The notes under the pieces are model-generated. The model ran no database searches. It worked only from the letters and a program-made list of their open reading frames with translations, and had not been told where the DNA came from. Positions 24,582-33,241 of a stretch of 64,000 nt of DNA are shown piece by piece. Source of the DNA: Saprospirales bacterium. Its GTDB lineage: Bacteria > Bacteroidota > Bacteroidia > Chitinophagales > Saprospiraceae. The translations under genes and the position numbers were made by a program. Each line of letters starts with the position of its first letter. Positions within the stretch are counted from its first letter, which is position 1. The DNA is taken from NCBI GenBank assembly GCA_016719895.1, contig JADJYG010000007.1:1-64000 (forward strand), read 5' to 3'.

Positions 24582-27455
24582 TTATCGAACGAGGAGCTTT
24601 CCGGAGGCTACCGGCTGACCCTTGTTGGTGGTCAGCCGGTAGAAAAACAGTCCTGCCGGAAGATGATGTCGGTATAATCGGAAAGTGGGATGATTAAACG
24701 ATTGATTAAGCAGTTTTTTTCCTTGCGTATCATATAATTCCAGAATAAACCCGGAAGCTGTTACGCCGCTCAGTTCGAAGATGGCGCTGTCGTCGAACGG
24801 ATTGGGATATACCTTGAGGTCGGCGCCATCAAATTCAATAACCTTGGTTTTGACGATCACGAAGGTGTCAAATTCACAAACCGTATGATAAGTCTGGTTC
24901 GAAAGAACCGGAGCGTTGAAATCAAAGTAGATAGCAGCGCTGTTGAGGATCTCCGTTTCGCACGGAATCTCCGGTTTTTGAGCCACGCGAAACGTGACAA
25001 AACCCTCACTGGCGCCGCTACCCGCAACGAGATTAAGGTTTGGGAGCGTGAACTGCACGATGCCCGGGCCGTACACTTCGAAATCGTACGGATGGCTGGC
25101 AGCTCCAGGATGCACCGTAGCCGGGTCGAGGTATGGCGACAGGGTGTCGCGTACGATGACCTGGTGCACGGTATCGGTTCCTGAGTTGTTGAATTGGATT
25201 AAAAAATCCAGATCGGTTTGTGGACGAACGTAGTGGGCTACGTCATAGCCTTTGGGATGGCCTCTTTTCAGATTATCTGGATTGAAATCGGTATCGTAAC
25301 TTTCCTGACAGTCGGAGGATTTAAACGGCTCCGCTTCGTCTTCCGGAAACATAGTGTAATACCCTATACTGAAGGTATTGCTGGTATCGGCCTTGCAGCG
25401 TTCCACCGCTGCCGTGGGGTAGCCGAGACCGGGGTAGCCGGGCGTTTGCCCCGCAATGATGCGGTAGGTTTTGCCGGTGGCCGGGATGGTCCACACGACG
25501 CTGTCGCGTTGGGCCTGCAACTGGACCAGTTCGGGGTCGCTCGGGTCGGTGAGCAAAATGATATCCTCCGCAATCACGAACCCGACGGGCTGGGTCATAT
25601 TGCCCGTGCCGATGTTCGCCAGGATCATTTTCACCGTATCGTTTTCGCATACTGCCCTGGCCTGCACGATAGAGCGGTCCCAGCCGGCGGCGTTGCAGAA
25701 CGAATCCGGGAAAATATGCGCCCGCACGCAGTGCGCCTGGCCGGTGATGGTATTGTCGCAATCCAGCCGCGCGTCGATGGTAAAGCTGCCGCAATTTCCG
25801 TTTTCCAGGAAACCGATATTGAAGCGGTAGACATTCCCTGGCAATGGCTGGTACGGAATCGAGCTGCCGGTCAGCGTCAGGTACGGATCCAGTTCCACAT
25901 CAATGCGGGTATTCACGGAAGCGATGGTGCCGAAATTACAGTACCGGATGGTGTACGTATTGTCCACACAGCGGCGTAACGCCGGTGTGGCCACATCGAC
26001 CTCGTTGCGCGGGCAACCGACTGCAGCTTTCACCGGAATATCGACGGCGAAAGTATCGGAGAACGCGCTGACGAGCAGCGGCGTACTCGGGCTGCACGAT
26101 TGCCAGGAGTCGTTCGGGGGAAACAGCGTTATCGAATAACTGCCCGTATCCACCAGCAACTGAAAATCGCCGTTGGCATTGGCAGCGGCATAGCGGGTAA
26201 AATTGGGGCTTTCAATCTTCACAATCCAGTCTTCAAGACCGGGTTCGTTTGCCTGCAGCGCACAATCCGTGTTGAAATCGTGGAAGATGTGACCGGCGAT
26301 ATAACTGGTGAAAACGGTACAATTATTATCCATTTTCACCATGTACAAGCTTTCGCCGGGGGAGGTACTGACGAAAAATTCGCCGGAACCCGCCGCCACA
26401 GCCCCGCCGTCGGAGGTTGCCACCACGCCATAGCCGCGGTCGACGCCTGGCCGGCCGACGGATACTTCACAAAGCTTGTTACCTTCCGCATCTGTTCGCG
26501 CGATAAACAGTTCCTCCTGAAGCGCCGTAAAAGTTTTTGAACCTGTTACAAAAAAACCGCCGTCTTTGGCCATGGTCAGCCCATAAAAATCGGCTTTGGG
26601 GAAGGTCGCTTGCCAAACGGCGATATTATTATCAATACCATCAATTTTCAATAAGAATCCAGCGGCGCCCTGAATATAGTTGGTTTGGCCGGCCAAAACA
26701 AATCCTCCGTCAGGCGTTACCTGAATGTCGCGTGCAACATCATTGACATCTAAAAAAAAGCCGTAGGTTTTTTCCCAATCGGATATTCCGGAAGCGGACA
26801 AAATGTGGATTACATACATATCGCTGGGGCCTTGCCGGCGCTCACCGGCGACCAACAGGTTGCCCGTAATGTCCGCCGCAATGGCATAGCCTTTTTCCTG
26901 GATGTTTTTGGCGCCATATGAATTGCTCCAGACAATAGCGCCATCGGCATTCACCTTAAACACCAGCACGTCTTCAGCTTCGTCGATATCGTTTGTTTTT
27001 TGAAACCCGCTAACGACATAGGCGTTTTCGCCCGGAAGTTCCACTACGTCAAGAGCCTCCGCATCGTGACCGTTTCCTGGATAAACGGCCGTCCATAAGA
27101 CCGTGCCCAAAGCATCCGTTTTCATCAGATACGCCTTGCGCGGCATACCGATATCCTGTAAGAAACCGACAAGAATATACCCGCCATCTTCAGCGAGGAT
27201 TAAAGCTTCAGCGGATGTGTTGGCAGCGAGGAAGTAATCTTTGGTCCACTGCTGAAAGCCATCGGCATCGGTCTTGAGCAGGTGCGCCCGGCTGATGCCG
27301 TCGTAATAACCTACCATTAGAAATCCACCATCCGGCGTCTGGACAATATCGTTGATCTGGCCGGCCCCACCACCGTCGAACACACGCTCCCACCCCTGGC
27401 CGGCGGCGAAGCCGGCAGGCAATAAAAATGCAAGTACGAGCAGGTATCTGAACAT
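24582..27455 (-). CDS. Large secreted T9SS cargo protein with beta-propeller-like repeats
   Basis: 957 residues from the ATG at 27455 (MFRYLLVLAFLLPAGFAAGQ), a clear signal peptide. Residues about 25-400 contain at least five copies of a repeat centred on DGG(F/Y) (QTPDGGFLMVGY, AEDGGYILVGF, TPDGGFVLAGQ, AKDGGFFVTGS, TSDGGAVAAGS), typical of beta-propeller-type repeats. A carboxypeptidase-like or SdrD-B-type module follows (FHDFNTDCALQANEPGLEDW), then a domain with FLIQFNNSGTDTVHQVIVRD as in DUF7619 proteins. The last 80 residues (LKVYPNPFDDSAIFELSGV, LPAGLFFYRLTTNKGQ) form a type A T9SS sorting domain. Likely surface-anchored; role unknown (adhesion or cell-surface repeats are common). Confidence 0.88.
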   Translation of the reverse strand: MFRYLLVLAFLLPAGFAAGQGWERVFDGGGAGQINDIVQTPDGGFLMVGYYDGISRAHLLKTDADGFQQWTKDYFLAANTSAEALILAEDGGYILVGFLQDIGMPRKAYLMKTDALGTVLWTAVYPGNGHDAEALDVVELPGENAYVVSGFQKTNDIDEAEDVLVFKVNADGAIVWSNSYGAKNIQEKGYAIAADITGNLLVAGERRQGPSDMYVIHILSASGISDWEKTYGFFLDVNDVARDIQVTPDGGFVLAGQTNYIQGAAGFLLKIDGIDNNIAVWQATFPKADFYGLTMAKDGGFFVTGSKTFTALQEELFIARTDAEGNKLCEVSVGRPGVDRGYGVVATSDGGAVAAGSGEFFVSTSPGESLYMVKMDNNCTVFTSYIAGHIFHDFNTDCALQANEPGLEDWIVKIESPNFTRYAAANANGDFQLLVDTGSYSITLFPPNDSWQSCSPSTPLLVSAFSDTFAVDIPVKAAVGCPRNEVDVATPALRRCVDNTYTIRYCNFGTIASVNTRIDVELDPYLTLTGSSIPYQPLPGNVYRFNIGFLENGNCGSFTIDARLDCDNTITGQAHCVRAHIFPDSFCNAAGWDRSIVQARAVCENDTVKMILANIGTGNMTQPVGFVIAEDIILLTDPSDPELVQLQAQRDSVVWTIPATGKTYRIIAGQTPGYPGLGYPTAAVERCKADTSNTFSIGYYTMFPEDEAEPFKSSDCQESYDTDFNPDNLKRGHPKGYDVAHYVRPQTDLDFLIQFNNSGTDTVHQVIVRDTLSPYLDPATVHPGAASHPYDFEVYGPGIVQFTLPNLNLVAGSGASEGFVTFRVAQKPEIPCETEILNSAAIYFDFNAPVLSNQTYHTVCEFDTFVIVKTKVIEFDGADLKVYPNPFDDSAIFELSGVTASGFILELYDTQGKKLLNQSFNHPTFRLYRHHLPAGLFFYRLTTNKGQPVASGKLLVR

Positions 27456-27544
27456 GGGTACGAGGATTAACGGTTGCCGTAGCTGATTTAAGACGTTACA
27501 AAAGTGCGGGGAACCTTGTATGTTTAAAAAGACAAAAATTTGCA

Positions 27545-27575
27545 TTTGTTGAATCATTTTATTCGGCTATTTTTG
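27545..27575 (+). promoter_or_regulatory. Candidate promoter TTTG-N19-TATTTTTG
   Basis: TTTG at 27545-27548 and TATTTTTG at 27568-27575 match the Bacteroidota -33 and -7 elements with 19-nt spacing, one of the better matches in the window. It would transcribe the gene at 27707 with a leader of about 125 nt. Confidence 0.55.
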
Positions 27576-27706
27576 GCCAATATTACGAAAAGGCAAAGAT
27601 TTTTAAAGATATAAACCTTTGAAGAACAATTCTTTTGGTAGTTAAATTTTTGGATTACTTTTTGCTTTCTTTTAGCAATTTGTTGAATGAATAAACATTT
27701 CCAGCT

Positions 27707-29119
27707 ATGCAAAAAAGCGTGTTGATAGAAATCATGCATTCGCTGAATCGCAAAGAAATCCGGGATATTTTTCGCTGGCTGCAATCGCCTGCACATAACC
27801 AACGCGAGGATGTAATCCGATTGTTTGAATTCCTCACAAAAAACATAGCGGTCTCGAACGAGTCTATTCCAAAGGAGCAGGCCTGGAAGGCGGTGTTCCC
27901 CGGCGAAGCATATGATGATGCCAAAATGCGCCAGGTAATGTACTTTTTGCTAAAAACGATCGAAGAATACCTGGTGTTTGAAGATTATACTCAAGATCAG
28001 GTGCAATACCGGGGCGCCTTGGCGAAGATATACCGGCTGCGCAAATTAGACAAAGCCTACCGGCAAGCCTATCGCCAGGGGCGCGACATCCTGGAAAAAC
28101 AACCCCTGCGCAACGGATATTATTTAATGCATGCATATTTTTTCGATCTGGAAGAATACAATCATCGGCTGCCCATATCGCAGAATGCGCCCGTCAATCT
28201 GCAGGAATCGGCGGACTCGTTGGAAAAATGGTTTTTGGCGGAAAAACTACGCATTGCCTGCGCCATGATTGCACACCGTAATGTATTCCAGAAGATTAGT
28301 TACGAACCAGGGCTTCTGGACGAGGCTTTAGCATATGTTCAGCGAAAACAATTGCTCGATGAGCCCGCGATTGCATCATTTTATCACGCTTATTTAGCAA
28401 TTACAAACCCGCAAGAAGAAGAATATTTCGATAATTTGGAAAAGCTTCTGCACCATGAAATTAGTCGTTTCGACCATTCCGAAGCTCGGGTATTGGTAAT
28501 TGCAGCACTTAATTATTGTGTTCTTAAGATCAACCAGGGGCAATTAGATTTTGCCCGAAGAGCCTTCATGCTCTACCGCAACGGCTTGGAAACCGGTATC
28601 CTCCTGGAGAACAATGTTGTGTCGCGCTACACCTTCGGCAATGCAGTAGGCGCCGCTCTGCGTGTGGGTGAATACGGTTGGGCCGAACAGTTTATCGAGC
28701 AGTTTCAACATTACCTGGAAGAAAAGGAACGGCAAAGTATGGTACATTTTAACTTGTCACGGCTCTATTTTGAACGAGGCGACTACCCCAAAGCGCAACA
28801 ACTTCTCACCAAATTTGAGTATGATGACATGGTCTTGAACCTGGTGGCCAAAACCATGCTCTTAAAAATCTACTACGAAGAAGAAGAATACAACGCCTTT
28901 GAATCGCTCCTGGAATCCATGCGCACTTATCTTCAACGAAAAGAAGCGATCAGTCCCAACCACCGTATCGTTTATAAAAACTTGCTGAGCCTGATGCGCC
29001 GGCTCATTCACCTGAATCCATACTCCAAAACCCAAAAAGAACGGTTTCAAGCCCTGGTCAATTCCACCAATCCCCTGATTGAACGGGAATGGCTTTTAAA
29101 ACAAGTGTCCGATAAATAA
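27707..29119 (+). CDS. Unrecognised helical repeat protein
   Basis: 470 residues, no recognised domain. No signal peptide or membrane segment. The sequence is almost entirely amphipathic helices with paired-helix patterns like tetratricopeptide repeats (IACAMIAHRNVFQKISYEPG, LSRLYFERGDYPKAQQLLTK, LLKIYYEEEEYNAFESLLES). The first 60 residues (IMHSLNRKEIRDIFRWLQSP) form a separate helical head. A scaffold or regulatory role is plausible but not shown. Lone gene; the divergent T9SS gene lies 251 nt upstream. Confidence 0.8.
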   Translation: MQKSVLIEIMHSLNRKEIRDIFRWLQSPAHNQREDVIRLFEFLTKNIAVSNESIPKEQAWKAVFPGEAYDDAKMRQVMYFLLKTIEEYLVFEDYTQDQVQYRGALAKIYRLRKLDKAYRQAYRQGRDILEKQPLRNGYYLMHAYFFDLEEYNHRLPISQNAPVNLQESADSLEKWFLAEKLRIACAMIAHRNVFQKISYEPGLLDEALAYVQRKQLLDEPAIASFYHAYLAITNPQEEEYFDNLEKLLHHEISRFDHSEARVLVIAALNYCVLKINQGQLDFARRAFMLYRNGLETGILLENNVVSRYTFGNAVGAALRVGEYGWAEQFIEQFQHYLEEKERQSMVHFNLSRLYFERGDYPKAQQLLTKFEYDDMVLNLVAKTMLLKIYYEEEEYNAFESLLESMRTYLQRKEAISPNHRIVYKNLLSLMRRLIHLNPYSKTQKERFQALVNSTNPLIEREWLLKQVSDK

Positions 29120-29120
29120 A

Positions 29121-29148
29121 AAGCGCAACGACCAGTTATCGTTGCGCC
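29121..29148 (-). terminator. Intrinsic terminator for the RND pump transcript
   Basis: GCGCAACGA (29123-29131) pairs with TCGTTGCGC (29139-29147). Read on the minus strand it ends in TTTTTATTT, so it should terminate transcription coming from the RND gene that stops at 29327. It also lies just past the stop of the convergent gene. Confidence 0.65.
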
Positions 29149-29175
29149 GCTCTAAAACTGCAGGAGATTTGTAAA

Positions 29176-29313
29176 TCACATAATTACATCCTCCGCAATT
29201 ACAAACCCGTTTTTCGCCACGGAAAACCGGTAGGTGTTATCAACAGTAAGGTTGTACACGGATGCGTTTGTCGATGCGGTGGTAAAAGATTGCTCTACTT
29301 GTTGGCGTGTTAA
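29176..29313 (-). pseudogene. Possible remnant of a T9SS/DUF7619-type gene
   Basis: An open stretch of 45 codons on the minus strand without ATG start reads NTYRFSVAKNGFVIAEDVIM before a stop. The GFVIAEDVI part closely matches GFVIAEDIIL in the large T9SS protein at 24582-27455, so it may be a leftover fragment of a paralogue between the RND pump and its terminator. The match is short and could be chance. Confidence 0.25.
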
Positions 29314-29326
29314 TTATTCACGCCGC

Positions 29327-32300
29327 CTACATCTCCCGCAGCTCCTCTTCCGTTTTCAGCGCTTCCGGCGCCCCGCGTTTTTTTCCGCTCAGGTAGGTGT
29401 ACATGGCCGGGATAACAAACAGCGTGAGCACCAGGGAGAACAGCAAGCCGCCCACGATCACCACCCCCAGCGGAATACGCGAAGTGGCGGCAGCGCCCAG
29501 CGCCAGGGCGATGGGCAGGGCCCCCAGCACGGTGGCCAGGGTGGTCATCAGGATGGGCCGCAGGCGCGCCTGTGCGGCTTCGATGACGGCCTGCATCTTG
29601 GTTTCCACCTTGCCCGACCGCATTTTCTGGTTAGCAAATTCCACGATCAGGATACCGTTTTTGGTCACCAGGCCGATCAGCATGATCATACCGATCTGGC
29701 TGAATATATTAATGGTGTAGCCCGCCAGCGCCAGGGTGAGGTAGGCGCCGGCGATCGCTAGCGGTACAGTGATCATGATGATAAACGGGTCGCGGAAGCT
29801 CTCGAACTGCGCGGCCAGGATGAGATAAATAAGCCCCAGGGCGAGCAGAAAGGCGAAGGAGGTGTTGCCGCTGCTCTCGCGAAAATCGCGCGAAGGGCCG
29901 CTCAAGTCGGTTTCGAAGGTGTCGTCGAGCACGCGGCCCGCAATGGCTTCCATGGCGGCGATGCCCTCGCCCAGGGTTTTCCCGGGGGCCAGGGCGGCGC
30001 TGACGGTGACCGATTTGTAGCGGTTGTAGTGGTACAAGGTGGGCGGATTGCTGGTTTCTGCGAAGTGCGCCAGGTTGTCGAGCTGGACCATCCGGCCGGC
30101 GTTGTTGCGCACGTACAGGCCGGCCAGGTCGAGCGGTTCGTCGCGGTCTTCGCGGTCCACCTGCCCAATCACCTGGTATTGTTTGCCGTTCATGATAAAA
30201 TACCCGAAGCGGCGGCCGGAAAGGGCCAACTGGACGGTTTGGCTGATATCCAACACACTCACGCCGAGTTCGGCGGCCTTGAGGCGGTCGATCTCGATTT
30301 GTATTTCCGGTTTGTTAAACTTGAGGTCCACATTCACGTTGGCAAAAGTGGGGTCTTTCCCGGCTTCTTCCAGAAAGACCGGGAGGGCCTCTTTCAGTTT
30401 TTCAAAGTTGAGGTTCTGTATGACAAACTGCACCGGCAACGACAGGCTTGCGCCGAAACTCGTGGATATGGTTTGTTCCTGGTTGGGAAACACGCGAGCG
30501 TCAGACATCCGGCGGGTCATGCCCAGCAGCTGGTTGTAAATTTGCTGCTGGCTGCGCTCACGGTACTGCGGCTCCACCAGACCCAGGCTGACGAAACCCG
30601 AATTGCCACCCCCAGTTCGGTTGGAGCCCGTGATGCCGAAAACCATCTGGTATTCCGGCACCGAATCCATGATCATATCGGTGAGGCGATAGATGATTTT
30701 TTCCGTGACGTCAAAATCAGTGCCCTCGGGAGCCGTCACTACAGCCCGGATGTTGCTGCGGTCTTCGAGGGGAGCCAGTTCGGTTTTGAGCGTGCCCTGA
30801 AAATACCATATGGCGCCGAAGCAAGCTATCAGGATCACCAGGCTCACCCAGCGGTAGTGCATGAATTGTTGCAGCCAGCGCTTGTAACCGTGCTCCATAC
30901 CCCTGAAAAACGGCTCGGTAGCGCGGTAAAACCAACCGGTGGCGTGGGGGTCCCGGCGGGTCAGCTTGACGTTGAGCACCGGCGTGAGCGTGAGCGACAC
31001 AAAGGCCGAGATCAGCACCGCACCGGCCACCACGATGCCGAATTCCCGGAACAAACGCCCGGTAAAGCCCTGCAGGAAGATTACCGGGATAAACACCACC
31101 GCGAGCGTGATGGACGTGGAGATGACGGCAAAAAAAATCTCGCGGGTGCCCTCCCGCGCGGCCTGCCACTTGTCCATCCCCTGCTCTATTTTTTTGTAAA
31201 TATTTTCGGTAACCACGATGCCGTCGTCCACCACCAGGCCGGTCGCCAGCACGATAGCCAGGAGTGTGAGCACGTTGATGGTAAACCCGAACAGGTACAT
31301 GATAAAAAAGGCGCCGATGAGACATACCGGAATGTCGATCAGCGGGCGCAGGGCAATGATCCAGTTGCGGAAAAACAGGTAAATGATCAGGATCACCAGC
31401 GAAACGGCAATGGCCAGCGTTTCTTCCACTTCGAGGATGGCCCGGCGTACGAAACGGGATTTGTCCAGGCCCACTTCGGTGATCATGTCCGGCGGAAGTT
31501 CTTTCTGGATTTGCGCATACCGGCGGTTGAACTCGTCGGCAATTTCGATCATGTTGGCGCCGGGCTGGGGGATGAGGGCCAGCGAAACGTTGGACACATT
31601 GTTGCGGCGCGCGCCGAAGTCCTCCGTCTCGGGGCCCAGCACCGCCTCGCCGAGGTCGCGGAAGCGGATGGTTTGCCCGCCGCCTGAGGCGTACGGCGAC
31701 TGTTTGACGATCATGTTGTTGAAGTCCTCCTCGGTTTGCAGACGCCCGAAGGTTTTGACCGTCAGCTCGGTGGCGTCGCCGCGGAGTTTGCCGGCCGGCA
31801 GGTCAACGTTTTCGCGGTTGAGGGCATTCTGGATGTCCGGAATGGTCAGGCCATGCGCAGCCAGTTTGACGGGATCGATCCACAGGCGCATAGCCGGCCG
31901 TTTTTCACCGAAAATCCGCACCTCGCTGACACCGGAGATGGTTTGCAGTTTTTCGGCCAGCACGTTTTCGGCATAGTCCGACAGTTGCATCACACTGCGA
32001 GTGCTGCTTTGAAGCGGGATGAACATGATGGGGTCGCTGTTGGCGTCGGCTTTGGCCACGACGGGCGGCGCGTCGATGTCTTGCGGCAGGCTGCGCTGGG
32101 CCTGCGCTACTTTGTCGCGCACATCATTGGCGGCGCGTTCGAGGTCGACGCCGAGGTCGAATTCGATGGTGATCGTGCTGCTGCCCAGGGCCGACTGCGA
32201 AGAAATAGAGCGAATACCCGAGATGCTGTTCACGGCCTTTTCGAGGGGTTCGGTGATCTGGCTCTCCACCACTTCGGCGTTGGCGCCGGTGTACGACGTG

Positions 32301-32443
32301 CGCACGCTGATGGTGGGCGGATCGATGGCCGGGTACTCGCGCACACCCAGGTACCGGTAGCCGATGGCGCCGAACACGACGATCAGGATACTCATCACGG
32401 TGGCTAAAACCGGGCGACGGAGCGAAAGGTCGGACAGATTCAT
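29327..32443 (-). CDS. RND-family efflux permease (AcrB/MdtB-type HAE1)
   Basis: 1038 residues, the normal length. An inner-membrane proton-driven permease of the resistance-nodulation-division type. Seen: MNLSDLSLRRPVLATVMSIL (helix 1), the first porter block ending in GVDLERAANDVRDKVAQAQR, the central proton-relay helix GLVVDDGIVVTENIYKKIEQ with two Asp residues, and the C-terminal repeat AGYTINIFSQIGMIMLIGLV. These pumps normally need a periplasmic adaptor and an outer-membrane channel encoded nearby; neither is present in the window, so partners must be encoded elsewhere. Substrates unknown. Confidence 0.93.
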   Translation of the reverse strand: MNLSDLSLRRPVLATVMSILIVVFGAIGYRYLGVREYPAIDPPTISVRTSYTGANAEVVESQITEPLEKAVNSISGIRSISSQSALGSSTITIEFDLGVDLERAANDVRDKVAQAQRSLPQDIDAPPVVAKADANSDPIMFIPLQSSTRSVMQLSDYAENVLAEKLQTISGVSEVRIFGEKRPAMRLWIDPVKLAAHGLTIPDIQNALNRENVDLPAGKLRGDATELTVKTFGRLQTEEDFNNMIVKQSPYASGGGQTIRFRDLGEAVLGPETEDFGARRNNVSNVSLALIPQPGANMIEIADEFNRRYAQIQKELPPDMITEVGLDKSRFVRRAILEVEETLAIAVSLVILIIYLFFRNWIIALRPLIDIPVCLIGAFFIMYLFGFTINVLTLLAIVLATGLVVDDGIVVTENIYKKIEQGMDKWQAAREGTREIFFAVISTSITLAVVFIPVIFLQGFTGRLFREFGIVVAGAVLISAFVSLTLTPVLNVKLTRRDPHATGWFYRATEPFFRGMEHGYKRWLQQFMHYRWVSLVILIACFGAIWYFQGTLKTELAPLEDRSNIRAVVTAPEGTDFDVTEKIIYRLTDMIMDSVPEYQMVFGITGSNRTGGGNSGFVSLGLVEPQYRERSQQQIYNQLLGMTRRMSDARVFPNQEQTISTSFGASLSLPVQFVIQNLNFEKLKEALPVFLEEAGKDPTFANVNVDLKFNKPEIQIEIDRLKAAELGVSVLDISQTVQLALSGRRFGYFIMNGKQYQVIGQVDREDRDEPLDLAGLYVRNNAGRMVQLDNLAHFAETSNPPTLYHYNRYKSVTVSAALAPGKTLGEGIAAMEAIAGRVLDDTFETDLSGPSRDFRESSGNTSFAFLLALGLIYLILAAQFESFRDPFIIMITVPLAIAGAYLTLALAGYTINIFSQIGMIMLIGLVTKNGILIVEFANQKMRSGKVETKMQAVIEAAQARLRPILMTTLATVLGALPIALALGAAATSRIPLGVVIVGGLLFSLVLTLFVIPAMYTYLSGKKRGAPEALKTEEELREM

Positions 32444-32600
32444 AACGCGGCGAATTTTTTATTTCGGCAAGGGGGCTTAAAGATGATCAAATTTATAGGT
32501 TCGGAGGATGTTTTCCCGGGCATACCCATCTTTTTCGTTGGAGCACAAATCCGATACGCATTGGCTTTGAAGCCCCGGCGGCTATTCCAGGGCGTTTTTT

Positions 32601-32608
32601 TACTTTTG
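32601..32608 (+). promoter_or_regulatory. Candidate -7 box TACTTTTG before the DUF4112 gene
   Basis: Matches TAnnTTTG and ends 7 nt before the ATG at 32616, so the mRNA would be leaderless or have a leader of a few bases. No -33 TTTG at ideal spacing. Confidence 0.35.
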
Positions 32609-32615
32609 TCCCTGC

Positions 32616-33113
32616 ATGAAAGACGAACAAACAGCCACAGCACCCAGCCCGGATGCCGACCTTGCCCGCCTCGAAGCGCTGGCAACACTGCTCGACAACC
32701 AGTTTCGGATACCCGGCACAAATGTACGTTTCGGACTCGACGGGCTGATCGGCCTGGTTCCCTATTTGGGCGACATTGCCGGATTTGCCGTTTCGGGCGT
32801 GTTGTTTTCCGTCATGCTCAAGCGCGGCGCCAGCCCGTTGATCCTGATGCGGATGATGGGCAATTTGGCCCTCGACGCCGTAGTGGGCGCCATTCCTCTG
32901 CTTGGCGATCTGTTTGACTTCGGTTATAAAGCCAACCGGCGCAATGTGGATTTGCTCCGGCGGTATTATGCCGAACCGGGGCCAAAACCCAGCGTGCGCT
33001 CGTCCGTATTTTTCCTTTTGCTGATATGTTTTTTTCTGATGGTGGTATTGGTTTGGCTGACCGGCTGGTTGGTCGTAACGGCATGGCATGCCGTGAGCTC
33101 CTGGATTTCTTAA
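32616..33113 (+). CDS. DUF4112 domain membrane protein
   Basis: 165 residues. The block LATLLDNQFRIPGTNVRFGL, DGLIGLVPYLGDIAG, and VVGAIPLLGDLFDFGYKANR is the DUF4112 signature, with two amphipathic loops and conserved Gly-Asp. A strongly hydrophobic C-terminal helix (VFFLLLICFFLMVVLVWLTG) likely anchors it in the inner membrane. Function unknown in the family. It stands alone between the divergent RND pump and the convergent flotillin gene. Confidence 0.85.
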   Translation: MKDEQTATAPSPDADLARLEALATLLDNQFRIPGTNVRFGLDGLIGLVPYLGDIAGFAVSGVLFSVMLKRGASPLILMRMMGNLALDAVVGAIPLLGDLFDFGYKANRRNVDLLRRYYAEPGPKPSVRSSVFFLLLICFFLMVVLVWLTGWLVVTAWHAVSSWIS

Positions 33114-33171
33114 ACCGTTATTATGAGTTGGTTTCGGCGTCACACCCTGGCTTTGCAGCGTTTTAGTCAAA

Positions 33172-33203
33172 TAAAAAAGCGCGCCGGCTTTTCGCCAGCA
33201 CGC
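33172..33203 (-). terminator. Intrinsic terminator of the NfeD-flotillin operon
   Basis: On the minus strand GCGTGCTGGC pairs with GCCGGCGCGC across a GAAAA loop (10 pairs, two G-U), followed by TTTTTTATTT. It lies 39 nt past the flotillin stop. Confidence 0.75.
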
Positions 33204-33241
33204 CAAACACTTCTACGAATATGCAGCTTTGATTATTTGTT

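Noticed and set aside
30029..31687. 552-codon open frame antisense to the RND permease
   Set aside because: The RND gene on the other strand is full length and certain. The antisense product is His/Gln/Asp-rich without family features.
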